Assembly: GCF_017316125.1 (NCBI RefSeq) | Contig: NZ_JAFLWA010000018.1 | Span: 47,730-111,729, forward strand | DNA: 64,000 bases | Direction of reading: 5' to 3' | DNA from: Enterococcus sp. DIV0660C | Lineage (GTDB): Bacteria > Bacillota > Bacilli > Lactobacillales > Enterococcaceae | Shown here: piece after piece, positions 8,316-16,652 of the stretch | Numbering within the stretch: position 1 is the stretch's first letter | How the letters are laid out: the number at the start of each line of letters is the position of its first letter | Notes under the pieces: generated by a model | What the model saw: the letters and a program-made list of their open reading frames with translations, nothing else | Told to the model about the DNA's origin: nothing | Database searches by the model: none | Made by a program: the position numbers and the translations under genes

Positions 8316-9257
8316 ATGAATTACCAAGTTTTACTTTATTATAATTACACAACGATTGAAGATCCAGAAATGTTTGCGAAGGAACATTTAGCCTTTTGTA
8401 AGTCATTGAACTTGAAGGGGAGGATTCTTGTCGCAACGGAAGGAATTAATGGCACGTTGTCAGGAACAATTGCAGATACGACTGCTTATATGGATGCAAT
8501 GAAAGCAGATGTACGTTTTGCTGATACTTTCTTCAAAATCGACCCAAGTCCTGAACACGCATTTAAAAAAATGTTTGTTCGTCCACGTTCGGAACTGGTT
8601 TCTCTCAAACTTGAGGAGGACATCGATCCGAAAGATACTACAGGAGCTTATTTATCACCGCAAGAATTTAAAGAAGCGATTCTTGATGAAGAAACTGTTG
8701 TGATTGATGCAAGAAATGATTATGAATATGATTTAGGTCATTTTCGTGGGGCTGTTCGACCAGAGATCCGTAGTTTTAGAGAACTACCTCAATGGATTCG
8801 CGACCACAAAGAAGAATTTATGGACAAACGTGTCGTTACTTATTGTACAGGTGGGATTCGTTGTGAAAAATTTTCTGGCTGGTTAGTTCGAGAAGGCTTC
8901 AAAGACGTTGGGCAGCTTCATGGTGGGATTGCGACATATGGAAAAGATCCCGAAGTTCAAGGTGAATTATGGGATGGACAAATGTATGTCTTTGATGAAC
9001 GAATTGCGGTTGAAATCAATCATGTCGATAAACGAGTAGTTGGTAGAGACTGGTTTGACGGAACACCTTGTGAGCGCTATGTGAATTGTGCAAATCCTGA
9101 ATGCAATCGTCAATTTTTGACTTCGGTAGAAAATGAAGCGCGACATCTTGGAGCATGTTCAAAAGAATGTGCGCAACATCCACATAATCGTTACCTTAAA
9201 GAACATTCGTTAACAGATACAGAAATTGCAGAAATCTTGGTGGCAAATTTCAAATAA
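8316..9257 (+). CDS. trhO: tRNA uridine(34) hydroxylase TrhO, rhodanese-domain protein
   Basis: 313 residues from the ATG at 8316 ([18 protein letters not shown]), the usual start of this family; an ATG at 8298 lies before the aaggga site and was not chosen. An N-terminal acylphosphatase-like domain ([35 protein letters not shown]) precedes a rhodanese domain with the active-site loop [14 protein letters not shown] (Cys near residue 177). A C-terminal cysteine-rich region follows ([20 protein letters not shown]). The family hydroxylates uridine 34 of certain tRNAs to give 5-hydroxyuridine. It is monocistronic here. Confidence 0.9.
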   Translation: MNYQVLLYYNYTTIEDPEMFAKEHLAFCKSLNLKGRILVATEGINGTLSGTIADTTAYMDAMKADVRFADTFFKIDPSPEHAFKKMFVRPRSELVSLKLEEDIDPKDTTGAYLSPQEFKEAILDEETVVIDARNDYEYDLGHFRGAVRPEIRSFRELPQWIRDHKEEFMDKRVVTYCTGGIRCEKFSGWLVREGFKDVGQLHGGIATYGKDPEVQGELWDGQMYVFDERIAVEINHVDKRVVGRDWFDGTPCERYVNCANPECNRQFLTSVENEARHLGACSKECAQHPHNRYLKEHSLTDTEIAEILVANFK

Positions 9258-9318
9258 ATCAAAGGTTCAAATCGTTAAGAAAACAATGGTTACCCTTAAC
9301 CGTTGCCACTAAATAGTC

Positions 9319-9362
9319 GCTAAAAGAAAAGCAAAAACCTGTTTTTCTTTTAGCTTTTTTTT
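9319..9362 (+). terminator. Terminator after trhO
   Basis: gctaaaagaaaa / tttttcttttagc stem and a run of eight T. A second inverted repeat (caatggtta / taaccgttg, 9284-9305) lies just upstream. Confidence 0.88.
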
Positions 9363-9416
9363 GTTGGAATCACTTGTAAATTTACGCTATACTTTTTAAG
9401 AAGGGGTGTGGTAGTT

Positions 9417-10151
9417 ATGAAATCTTTGCTCTATGCAATTAGTGATGTCCATGGAGAATATGAATTGTTTCAAGAATTAGTACGTGACTATGATCCAACA
9501 ATTCATCAATTAGTTTTGATTGGTGATCTAAATGATCGCGGACCGAAAACAAAAGAATGTTTTTTACTTGGAATGAAATTAGCGAAAGAAACTGGCGCCA
9601 TTTATCTACGTGGCAATCACGAGGAGTATTTCTTACAATTTTTACAATCGCCTGAAGATTGGTATAATGCGTATTTGCGTAACGGTGGTAAAGAGACCTT
9701 TGAAAGTTTATTACATCCAGGTGCGACAGAAGAGTATTCTCCAACAGAAATCGCAATGATGATTCGTTCAAGATATGATGAACTGATTCAATTTTTAGTG
9801 GAGAGACCTTTATATTTCGAATGGAAACACTATTTATTTGTTCACGCAGGAGTAGATTTAACGAAAAAAGATTGGCGAGAAACCAGCCCAAGAGATTTTA
9901 TTTGGATTCGTGAACCTTTTCATAACGGAAAAAATCAAACGGGGAAGACCATTGTTTTTGGCCACACAATTACGCCAATGTTGCATGGCGATATGCAAAC
10001 AACAGATTTATGGCTAAACGACAATAAGATTGGGATTGATGGCGGTGCAGTGTTTGGCGGATCCATCCATGGCGTGATTTTTGACGAGCAAGGGATCGTC
10101 CAAGACATTGAGTATCAAAATAATCAGGGACCATGGCAACCAGATTTTTGA
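9417..10151 (+). CDS. Metallophosphoesterase, ApaH/PrpE-like serine/threonine phosphatase family
   Basis: 244 residues. Metal-binding motifs of calcineurin-like phosphoesterases appear in order: SDVHGEY (residues 9-15), GDLNDRGP (about 38-45), GNHEEYF (about 67-73), VHAGVD and GHTI near 145-185. This motif set is that of the bis(5'-nucleosyl)-tetraphosphatase/protein phosphatase group; true substrate (phosphoprotein or Ap4A) cannot be told. The ATG at 9417 sits 10 bases after aagggg; a GTG at 9408 is too close to that site. Confidence 0.85.
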   Translation: MKSLLYAISDVHGEYELFQELVRDYDPTIHQLVLIGDLNDRGPKTKECFLLGMKLAKETGAIYLRGNHEEYFLQFLQSPEDWYNAYLRNGGKETFESLLHPGATEEYSPTEIAMMIRSRYDELIQFLVERPLYFEWKHYLFVHAGVDLTKKDWRETSPRDFIWIREPFHNGKNQTGKTIVFGHTITPMLHGDMQTTDLWLNDNKIGIDGGAVFGGSIHGVIFDEQGIVQDIEYQNNQGPWQPDF

Positions 10152-10190
10152 TTTGAGATTTGTAAACGAAGAGCGAAACTAAATTTTCTA

Positions 10191-10226
10191 AAAAGTGTAG
10201 ACATCTTGTTCTATGCTTTTTATTTT
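10191..10226 (+). terminator. Probable terminator after the phosphoesterase gene
   Basis: aaagtgtaga / tctatgcttt stem (two G-U pairs) followed by T-rich sequence; weaker than its neighbours. Confidence 0.55.
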
Positions 10227-10306
10227 GTCATTCCGCCTTTTTTTATTCCATAAAAAAAGTATGCTAAAATAGACAAGCGACTAACAAACTAAAGGAGAAC
10301 ATCTCG

Positions 10307-12487
10307 ATGACAGAAAAACTCAACCAAACAATTATCCAGCTTGTACAAAAAGAATTAGCAAGCTATAACACAAAACAATTAACAACGGTTCTTCATTTAT
10401 TGAGTGAAGGAAATACAGTTCCTTTCATTGCACGCTACCGAAAAGAAATGACAGGGAGCTTGGATGAAGTCCAAATTCGGGAAATCGAAGAACGTTACGC
10501 ATACTTAGAAAATTTAGAAAAAAGAAAAGTCGAAGTTTTACGCTTAATTGACGAACAAGGAAAATTGACGCCTGAATTAGAAGCAGGGATCCTTCAAGCA
10601 GTTAAAATGCAACAAGTAGAAGACTTGTATCGTCCATATAAACAAAAACGCCGTACAAAAGCAACGATTGCCAAAGAAAAAGGATTAGAGCCACTTGCAG
10701 AATGGTTATTGCAATTGAATGACCAAAAAGTGGAAACCTATGCGCAAACATTTATTAATGAAGAAAAAGAAGTTTTGTCCGTAGAAGATGCACTACAAGG
10801 AGCGCATGAAATCATTGCGGAACAAGTCAGCGATACCGCTAAATTCAGAACTTGGATTCGTTCTTATACTTATAATAAGGGGAGTTATGTAAGTTTAGTA
10901 AAAGATGCGGACTTAGACGAAAAAGGTGTCTATGAGATGTATTACGACTTCTCAGAGCCTGTTCATAAAATGGTTTCTCATCGTATTTTAGCAACAAATC
11001 GTGGTGAAAAAGAAGATATTCTGAAAGTCAACCTGCAAGTAGACGAAACAGCAGTAATGGATTATTTGGAACGTCAATTAGTTGGCAATCCAGCTTCACC
11101 TGCAGCAAGTTATGTGCGTGAAGCTTATCAAGATAGTTATAAGCGATTTATTTCTCCAGCGATTGAACGTGAAGTTCGCAATGAGTTAACTGAAAAAGCG
11201 GATGAACAAGCCATTGCGATTTTTGGTGAAAATTTGCGAAACTTACTATTGCAACCACCTTTAAAAGGAAAAGTTGTGTTAGGCTTCGATCCAGCTTATC
11301 GTACGGGCTGTAAATTAGCGGTAGTTGATGCTACAGGGAAAGTCCTAGCAATTGAAGTCATCTATCCACACAAACCAGCTTCTCAAACAAAACGTGAAGC
11401 AGCAAAAGGACAATTTATAAAATTAATCAATCAATATCAAGTGGATATGGTCGCAATCGGAAACGGAACTGCTAGCCGAGAATCAGAATTATTTGTAGCG
11501 GAACAATTAAAAACTGTGGATCACACAGCATATTATGCCATTGTCAATGAAGCTGGTGCCTCTGTTTACTCTGCAAGTGAAGTCGCTCGAACGGAATTTC
11601 CTGATTTGCAGGTTGAAGAAAGAAGTGCTGTATCAATTGCACGCCGTTTGCAAGATCCATTGGCAGAATTAGTCAAAATTGATCCGAAAGCAGTTGGTGT
11701 TGGGCAGTACCAACATGATGTTTCCCAAAAAAGATTGGCAGAGCAATTAGACTTTGTTGTTGAAACAGTTGTTAACCAAGTGGGTGTGGATGTAAATACG
11801 GCTAGCCCCCAACTGTTACAGCATATCTCTGGGTTGAATAAAACAATTGCACAAAATATTGTTACTTACCGTGATGAAAATGGTGCATTCAACGCACGTA
11901 CGCAATTGAAAAAGGTTCCAAGATTAGGGCCAAAGGCATACGAACAAGCCATTGGATTTTTGCGGATACCAGATGGAAAAAATGTATTAGACAATACGGG
12001 TATCCATCCAGAAAGTTATGCGGTAGCAAAAGAAATTTTAGCTATGAACCAATTAACTGAAAAAAATCTGGGCACTTCTGAAGCAACAGAAGTCTTAAAA
12101 CAATTAAATCCAGAAACTCTAGCGAAAACTATGGAGATTGGTGAAGAAACATTGACCGATATTTTAGAAGGTTTGACACAGCCAGGACGTGATATGCGGG
12201 AAGAAATGCCAGCACCGTTATTGCGCCAAGATGTTTTAAGTATGGAAGACTTGAAGGCAGGTATGGAATTAAAAGGAACTGTCCGAAATGTTATCGACTT
12301 TGGTGCTTTTGTGGATATTGGTGTAAAGCAAGATGGCCTCGTTCACATCTCAAAATTAAGTAAAAAATTTGTTAAGCATCCAACAGATGTAGTTTCTGTT
12401 GGGGATGTCGTAACCGTATGGGTAGAACAAGTCGATGTGAAGAAAGGTCGTATTAGTTTAACCATGCTTTCACCTTATAAGGAGTAA
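10307..12487 (+). CDS. tex: Tex family transcription accessory/RNA-binding protein
   Basis: 726 residues, full length. Order of domains: Tex N-terminal helical region with FIARYRKEMTGSLDEVQIREIEERYAYLENLEKRK near residues 36-70, a YqgF/RNase H-like domain (VLGFDPAYRTGCKLAVVD, about 324-341), a helix-hairpin-helix region (VNTASPQLLQHISGLN; LKKVPRLGPKAYEQAIGFLRI), and a C-terminal S1 domain (LKGTVRNVIDFGAFVDIGV ... GRISLTML). Tex binds nucleic acid and affects transcription and stress tolerance in several bacteria. Ribosome binding site aaaggag precedes the ATG, and the next gene starts 3 bases after the stop. Confidence 0.95.
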   Translation: MTEKLNQTIIQLVQKELASYNTKQLTTVLHLLSEGNTVPFIARYRKEMTGSLDEVQIREIEERYAYLENLEKRKVEVLRLIDEQGKLTPELEAGILQAVKMQQVEDLYRPYKQKRRTKATIAKEKGLEPLAEWLLQLNDQKVETYAQTFINEEKEVLSVEDALQGAHEIIAEQVSDTAKFRTWIRSYTYNKGSYVSLVKDADLDEKGVYEMYYDFSEPVHKMVSHRILATNRGEKEDILKVNLQVDETAVMDYLERQLVGNPASPAASYVREAYQDSYKRFISPAIEREVRNELTEKADEQAIAIFGENLRNLLLQPPLKGKVVLGFDPAYRTGCKLAVVDATGKVLAIEVIYPHKPASQTKREAAKGQFIKLINQYQVDMVAIGNGTASRESELFVAEQLKTVDHTAYYAIVNEAGASVYSASEVARTEFPDLQVEERSAVSIARRLQDPLAELVKIDPKAVGVGQYQHDVSQKRLAEQLDFVVETVVNQVGVDVNTASPQLLQHISGLNKTIAQNIVTYRDENGAFNARTQLKKVPRLGPKAYEQAIGFLRIPDGKNVLDNTGIHPESYAVAKEILAMNQLTEKNLGTSEATEVLKQLNPETLAKTMEIGEETLTDILEGLTQPGRDMREEMPAPLLRQDVLSMEDLKAGMELKGTVRNVIDFGAFVDIGVKQDGLVHISKLSKKFVKHPTDVVSVGDVVTVWVEQVDVKKGRISLTMLSPYKE

Positions 12488-12490
12488 AAA

Positions 12491-12961
12491 GTGACACAAG
12501 AGGAATTACAGATGCTAGTTGAAGCCATTTCGATTGAGTGGTTTCAACAGCCGTTTACACATGAAGCTATATTTAACGCACGCCTGAAAACAACAGGCGG
12601 ACGTTATCATTTGAATGATCATCATTTAGACTTCAATCCGTCGATGTTTGCTCAATCTGATGAACAAACAGTTGTCGGAATCATTAAACATGAACTATGT
12701 CATTACCATTTGCATTTAGCTGGTAAAGGCTATCATCACCGAGATAATGACTTCAAACAGTTGTTACAACAAACTGGTGGATTGCGTTATGCGCCAACTG
12801 TAGCAAAAAAAAGCAGTAAAATTGAATGTTATCAATGCGTAGGTTGTCAGACAATGATTTATCGAAAACGGAAAATTGATACAAAACGGTTTCGTTGTGG
12901 GCGCTGTCGTGGGAATTTAGTTTGGCAGGAAACAAAACGGCTAAATAACGATAACGACTAA
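12491..12961 (+). CDS. SprT-like zinc metalloprotease-fold protein
   Basis: 156 residues with a GTG start, 3 bases after tex, so translationally coupled. The zinc-binding HELCHYHLH motif (near residue 64) and a C-terminal zinc ribbon (CVGCQ ... CGRCRGNLVW) are the SprT-like (YdhF/SprT) signature. The tex-sprT order is common in Firmicutes. By fold it should be a metal-dependent peptidase, but no substrate is established for the bacterial short form. Confidence 0.88.
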   Translation: MTQEELQMLVEAISIEWFQQPFTHEAIFNARLKTTGGRYHLNDHHLDFNPSMFAQSDEQTVVGIIKHELCHYHLHLAGKGYHHRDNDFKQLLQQTGGLRYAPTVAKKSSKIECYQCVGCQTMIYRKRKIDTKRFRCGRCRGNLVWQETKRLNNDND

Positions 12962-12988
12962 ATAGATAAGGAAAGGAGTATTGTTCGG

Positions 12989-13750
12989 ATGATTGATAAT
13001 TGGAATCAGCTACTAACATTTTTAGCGGATCAACCAGCTATGGATGTAGCTACACATAGACAAACGGCTCCGCTCCTAATCCTTGCAGGGAACGGATTGC
13101 CAGTTTTGGTTGATCATGCAGCTGATCTTTTGCAAAAAAAACAGATTGAACAAATTTTTTTAGTAGGTGGAATAGGTCATGCGACACCAATACTTCGAAG
13201 AAACTTTGAAGAGCAAGGATTTTTATTTTCAGAAACACTTAGTGAAAGTGAGATGTATCGTTGTTATCTACAAGAAAAATATCATTTTTCAGATGCGCAG
13301 TTAGTCATTGAATCGTACTCCACAAATTCTGGTGAAAATGCTCGATTTGCGTTAGATAAATTGCAAGAGATACAGTTATTCCCACAAAAGATTTTATTGA
13401 TGAATGATCCTATATTACAGCGACGAACAAGAGCAACTTTTGAAAAAGTATGGGAGAACACAACTGTTGAATTTGAAAACTATGTACCGATCGTTCCACA
13501 ATTAGCACGTTGGTCTGATGAAGAAACAAATACTAGCATGGCGTTTACGCAATCAGAATTAAACCATCAATGGCCATCGGATTACTTTAAATCATTAGTC
13601 TTAGGAGAAATCGCTCGCTTACATGATGATGAATACGGTTATGGTCCCAAGGGAAAAGGCTATCTCAACCATGTCGAAATTCCGACAGAGATTTGGACAA
13701 CTTATCAAGCCATTCTGGGCCAGACAAAATGGCAATTTTCTCGTTCTTAA
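12989..13750 (+). CDS. YdcF-like DUF218 family protein
   Basis: 253 residues. The DUF218 core is visible: LLILAGNGLPVLVDHAADLLQ, IFLVGGIGHATP near 55-67, the ESYSTNSGENARFA motif near 112-125 (conserved E-x-x-S-x-x-T-x-E/G-N), and the following KILLMNDPILQRRTRATFEK. The family binds nucleotide or SAM-like ligands in structural work and includes E. coli YdcF and SanA relatives; no reaction is established. No membrane anchor is present here. Ribosome binding site aaaggag; 27 bases after the sprT-like gene, so probably the same transcript. Confidence 0.78.
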   Translation: MIDNWNQLLTFLADQPAMDVATHRQTAPLLILAGNGLPVLVDHAADLLQKKQIEQIFLVGGIGHATPILRRNFEEQGFLFSETLSESEMYRCYLQEKYHFSDAQLVIESYSTNSGENARFALDKLQEIQLFPQKILLMNDPILQRRTRATFEKVWENTTVEFENYVPIVPQLARWSDEETNTSMAFTQSELNHQWPSDYFKSLVLGEIARLHDDEYGYGPKGKGYLNHVEIPTEIWTTYQAILGQTKWQFSRS

Positions 13751-13879
13751 CTCATTATTTTGCAAGAAAAAGCATTTGCGAACAAATTTGGTTGAAATTT
13801 TTATTTGTTTATAAGATAATGAAAATCGTGTTGAATATGTGAATGAATGATGGATGATAGATAAGAGAAGAGGATTCAA

Positions 13880-15214
13880 ATGACAAAACAAGAAAAATTA
13901 TATCATTTTGTTGGTATCAAAGGTTCAGGTATGAGCTCATTAGCGCTTGTATTACATGAGCAAGGACTAAATGTCCAAGGATCAGATATTGAAAAATATT
14001 TCTTTACACAAAGAGATTTAGAAAAAGCAAATATAACAATTTTGCCATTTAGTGCAGATAACGTTAAATCAGGTATGACAGTCATCGCAGGGAATGCGTT
14101 TCCTGACACACATGAAGAAATCCAACGTGCCAAAGAACTTGGACTTGAAGTAATTCGTTACCATGATTTCATTGGTGATTTTATTCAAAACTATACAAGT
14201 ATTGCAGTAACTGGTTCACATGGTAAAACAAGTACAACTGGGTTACTTTCGCATGTATTGACAGGTGTTCGCCCAACTAGTTATCTGATTGGTGATGGTA
14301 CTGGACATGGCGATCCACGTGCAGAATTTTTTGCATTTGAAGCTTGCGAATATCGTCGTCACTTTTTAGCTTACTCACCTGATTATGTGATTATGACAAA
14401 TATTGATTTTGATCATCCTGATTACTATACAAGCATTGAAGATGTATACAGTGCATTCCAAACAATGGCGCACCAAGTGAAAAAAGCCATTTTTGCGTAT
14501 GGCGATGATGAATATCTAAGAAAATTAGAGGCAGATGTGCCGATTTATTACTATGGTATTAGTGATAACGATGATATCCAAGCACGAAATATTGAGCGTA
14601 CAACAACTGGTTCAGCATTTGATGTGTACCATGAAGATGAATTTATTGGCCATTTTGTGGTTCCAGCTTTTGGAAAACATAATATTTTAAATGCTTTAAG
14701 TGTCATTGCAGTTGCTTACTTTGAAGACTTAGATCTTAAAGAAGTATCAGAAGAAATGTTGACTTTCCCTGGTGTAAAACGCCGCTTTAGTGAAAAAATC
14801 GTTTCAGATATGACAATTGTTGATGACTATGCACACCATCCAGCAGAAATTCGTGCAACGATTGATGGTGCACGTCAAAAATATCCAGATAAAGAAATTA
14901 TTGCTGTCTTCCAACCACATACATTTACGCGAACTATTGCGTTGATGGATGAGTTTGCTGAAGCATTAGACTTAGCTGACCGCGTATACTTGTGTGATAT
15001 TTTTGGCTCAGCTCGTGAGAAACAAGGGGATGTTAAGATCGAAGACCTTGGTGAAAAAGTTCAAAAGGGTGGCCAAGTTCTGAAAGAAAATAACGTTTCA
15101 CCATTGTTAGATTACCATGATGCAGTTGTTATCTTTATGGGAGCTGGTGATGTTCAAAAATTTGAACAAGCCTATGAAAAACTATTGAGCAACACGACAA
15201 GAAACGTCTTGTAA
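13880..15214 (+). CDS. murC: UDP-N-acetylmuramate--L-alanine ligase
   Basis: 444 residues, full length. N-terminal Rossmann [20 protein letters not shown], the ATP-binding [11 protein letters not shown] near residue 112, Mur ligase central domain with [31 protein letters not shown], and C-terminal [15 protein letters not shown]. Adds L-alanine to UDP-MurNAc, the first peptide step of peptidoglycan precursor synthesis in the cytoplasm. Ribosome binding site agaggatt precedes the ATG; terminator follows. Essential in most bacteria. Confidence 0.97.
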   Translation: MTKQEKLYHFVGIKGSGMSSLALVLHEQGLNVQGSDIEKYFFTQRDLEKANITILPFSADNVKSGMTVIAGNAFPDTHEEIQRAKELGLEVIRYHDFIGDFIQNYTSIAVTGSHGKTSTTGLLSHVLTGVRPTSYLIGDGTGHGDPRAEFFAFEACEYRRHFLAYSPDYVIMTNIDFDHPDYYTSIEDVYSAFQTMAHQVKKAIFAYGDDEYLRKLEADVPIYYYGISDNDDIQARNIERTTTGSAFDVYHEDEFIGHFVVPAFGKHNILNALSVIAVAYFEDLDLKEVSEEMLTFPGVKRRFSEKIVSDMTIVDDYAHHPAEIRATIDGARQKYPDKEIIAVFQPHTFTRTIALMDEFAEALDLADRVYLCDIFGSAREKQGDVKIEDLGEKVQKGGQVLKENNVSPLLDYHDAVVIFMGAGDVQKFEQAYEKLLSNTTRNVL

Positions 15215-15240
15215 TCATTAACAAATGACGAAATCAATCA

Positions 15241-15280
15241 AAAGCGGCCAAAAAAGTTTTGTCTTTTTGGCTGCTTTCTT
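15241..15280 (+). terminator. Terminator after murC
   Basis: aaagcggccaaaaa / tttttggctgcttt stem with one G-U pair, then T-rich tail. Confidence 0.88.
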
Positions 15281-15371
15281 GTATACAAAAAGCGTAGTTT
15301 TCATAACTTGCCTTTTTGCTTGGTTTTGGTACAATTGTTCTTGAGTAAAATAAAACTGGAGGGTTTCTATT

Positions 15372-15857
15372 TTGAATATAGGTAAACCGAGAAAATTAGG
15401 AAAAACAATAAATGAGTTAGAGGAAGGCGACTCGTTGTCTTTAACAGAATCAATTGAAGACAATCAGCTGTTGCTTTATTTAGGATTAACAAATGATGCG
15501 AATCCATTATATATTCAACATGATTTTGCGCAAAAAACAGAGTATCAACAACCAATTGTGCCATCTGTGATGTTAATGGGTATCATTACAAGTGCTGTTT
15601 CTAAGCATTTACCTGGTCCAGGCTCGCACGTTGTGAATTTTTCTGTTAATTTTATTGAACCAGTTTTCCACTACGAAACATTGACTTTCCAATTTGAGGT
15701 CATAAAAGTAGACAAAATGAAAGACGTCGTTACGATTTCTGTTGAAGCAGAAAATAGCGAAGGCAATCGCGTACTCGACGCTGTGGTGATGGTTCAGCCA
15801 CCTGCTGATCCAGAACTAGAAATTGAATTTGAAAGTGAAGGTGAATTAAATGAATAA
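15372..15857 (+). CDS. MaoC-like hot-dog dehydratase-domain protein
   Basis: 161 residues with a TTG start 9 bases after ggaggg. The hydratase signature GLTNDANPLYIQHDFAQKTEYQQPIVPSVMLMGIITS (about 37-73) fits the (R)-hydratase motif (DANPLH...A.....IVPGML) although the catalytic His is replaced by Tyr in NPLY, so activity is uncertain. The rest is a hot-dog fold with a short acidic tail. It overlaps the downstream Bax1-I gene by 8 bases, so they are translated together. A link to fatty acid or lipid metabolism is inferred only. Confidence 0.75.
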   Translation: MNIGKPRKLGKTINELEEGDSLSLTESIEDNQLLLYLGLTNDANPLYIQHDFAQKTEYQQPIVPSVMLMGIITSAVSKHLPGPGSHVVNFSVNFIEPVFHYETLTFQFEVIKVDKMKDVVTISVEAENSEGNRVLDAVVMVQPPADPELEIEFESEGELNE

Positions 15858-16533
15858 TCAAAGCGTAGCAAATGAAGGAATCAATCGTTTCTATTCTAAA
15901 GTGTATGGCTACTTAGGAGTAGGATTGGCGTTAAGTGCATTGACTTCATATTTAGCACTATCCGTTTTTCCACAACAAGTGGCAGCATTTATTAATGGTT
16001 TTCCATTAGGTTTTATAGGACTTTGGATTGTTCAAATCATTTTAGTGTTGGTGCTAAGTGCGAAGGCACAAAAAAATCCAAGTTTAGCGATTGGAGGTTT
16101 CATCGCCTACTCATTACTAAATGGATTGGTATTAGCTGTGACACTTGCTTTTTATGATATAGGAACAATTACGCAAGCATTTTTGACGGCAACAGGTATG
16201 TTTATCGGTATGTCAGTTGTAGGCATGGTTACTAAAAAAGATTTGAGTGGGGTTGGTCGTGCAGGATTAGCTGCATTGATCGGTGTGATTATTGCCATGT
16301 TTGTCAATATTTTCTTGCTTCATAGTAGTGCAGTAGATTTCTTCATCTCAATCTTGTTAGTTTTGATCTTTGCTGGAATCACTGCTTATGATAATCAAAA
16401 TATTCGTAAAGTCTATATTCAAAGTAATGGAACTGCAAACAGTGGCGTGGCAGTGTTTATGGCTCTTCAATTGTATTTAGATTTTATCAACTTGTTCCTT
16501 GCATTTTTACGAATTTTCGGAAGAAACAATTAA
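15850..16533 (+). CDS. Bax inhibitor-1/YetJ family membrane protein
   Basis: 227 residues with seven membrane segments. INRFYSKVYGYLGVGLALSALTSYLAL at the N-terminus, a central FIAYSLLNGLVLAVTLAFYD, and the C-terminal aspartate motif ITAYDNQNIRKVY match the Bax1-I family. In B. subtilis the homologue YetJ is a pH-sensitive calcium leak channel (family knowledge). Co-translated with the MaoC-like gene; terminator follows. Confidence 0.87.
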   Translation: MNNQSVANEGINRFYSKVYGYLGVGLALSALTSYLALSVFPQQVAAFINGFPLGFIGLWIVQIILVLVLSAKAQKNPSLAIGGFIAYSLLNGLVLAVTLAFYDIGTITQAFLTATGMFIGMSVVGMVTKKDLSGVGRAGLAALIGVIIAMFVNIFLLHSSAVDFFISILLVLIFAGITAYDNQNIRKVYIQSNGTANSGVAVFMALQLYLDFINLFLAFLRIFGRNN

Positions 16534-16548
16534 TTTTTAACATTGAGG

Positions 16549-16586
16549 CGGGTAGGAGATAAACATTTTCTCCTATCCGTTTTTTC
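16549..16586 (+). terminator. Terminator after the Bax1-I gene
   Basis: cgggtaggaga / tctcctatccg stem with T-run of six. Confidence 0.92.
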
Positions 16587-16652
16587 TTTTCGCTTTCCAA
16601 GACATTCTTTGTTAGAATAAATAAGAACTTTACGGATGAGGAGCTAATTGAC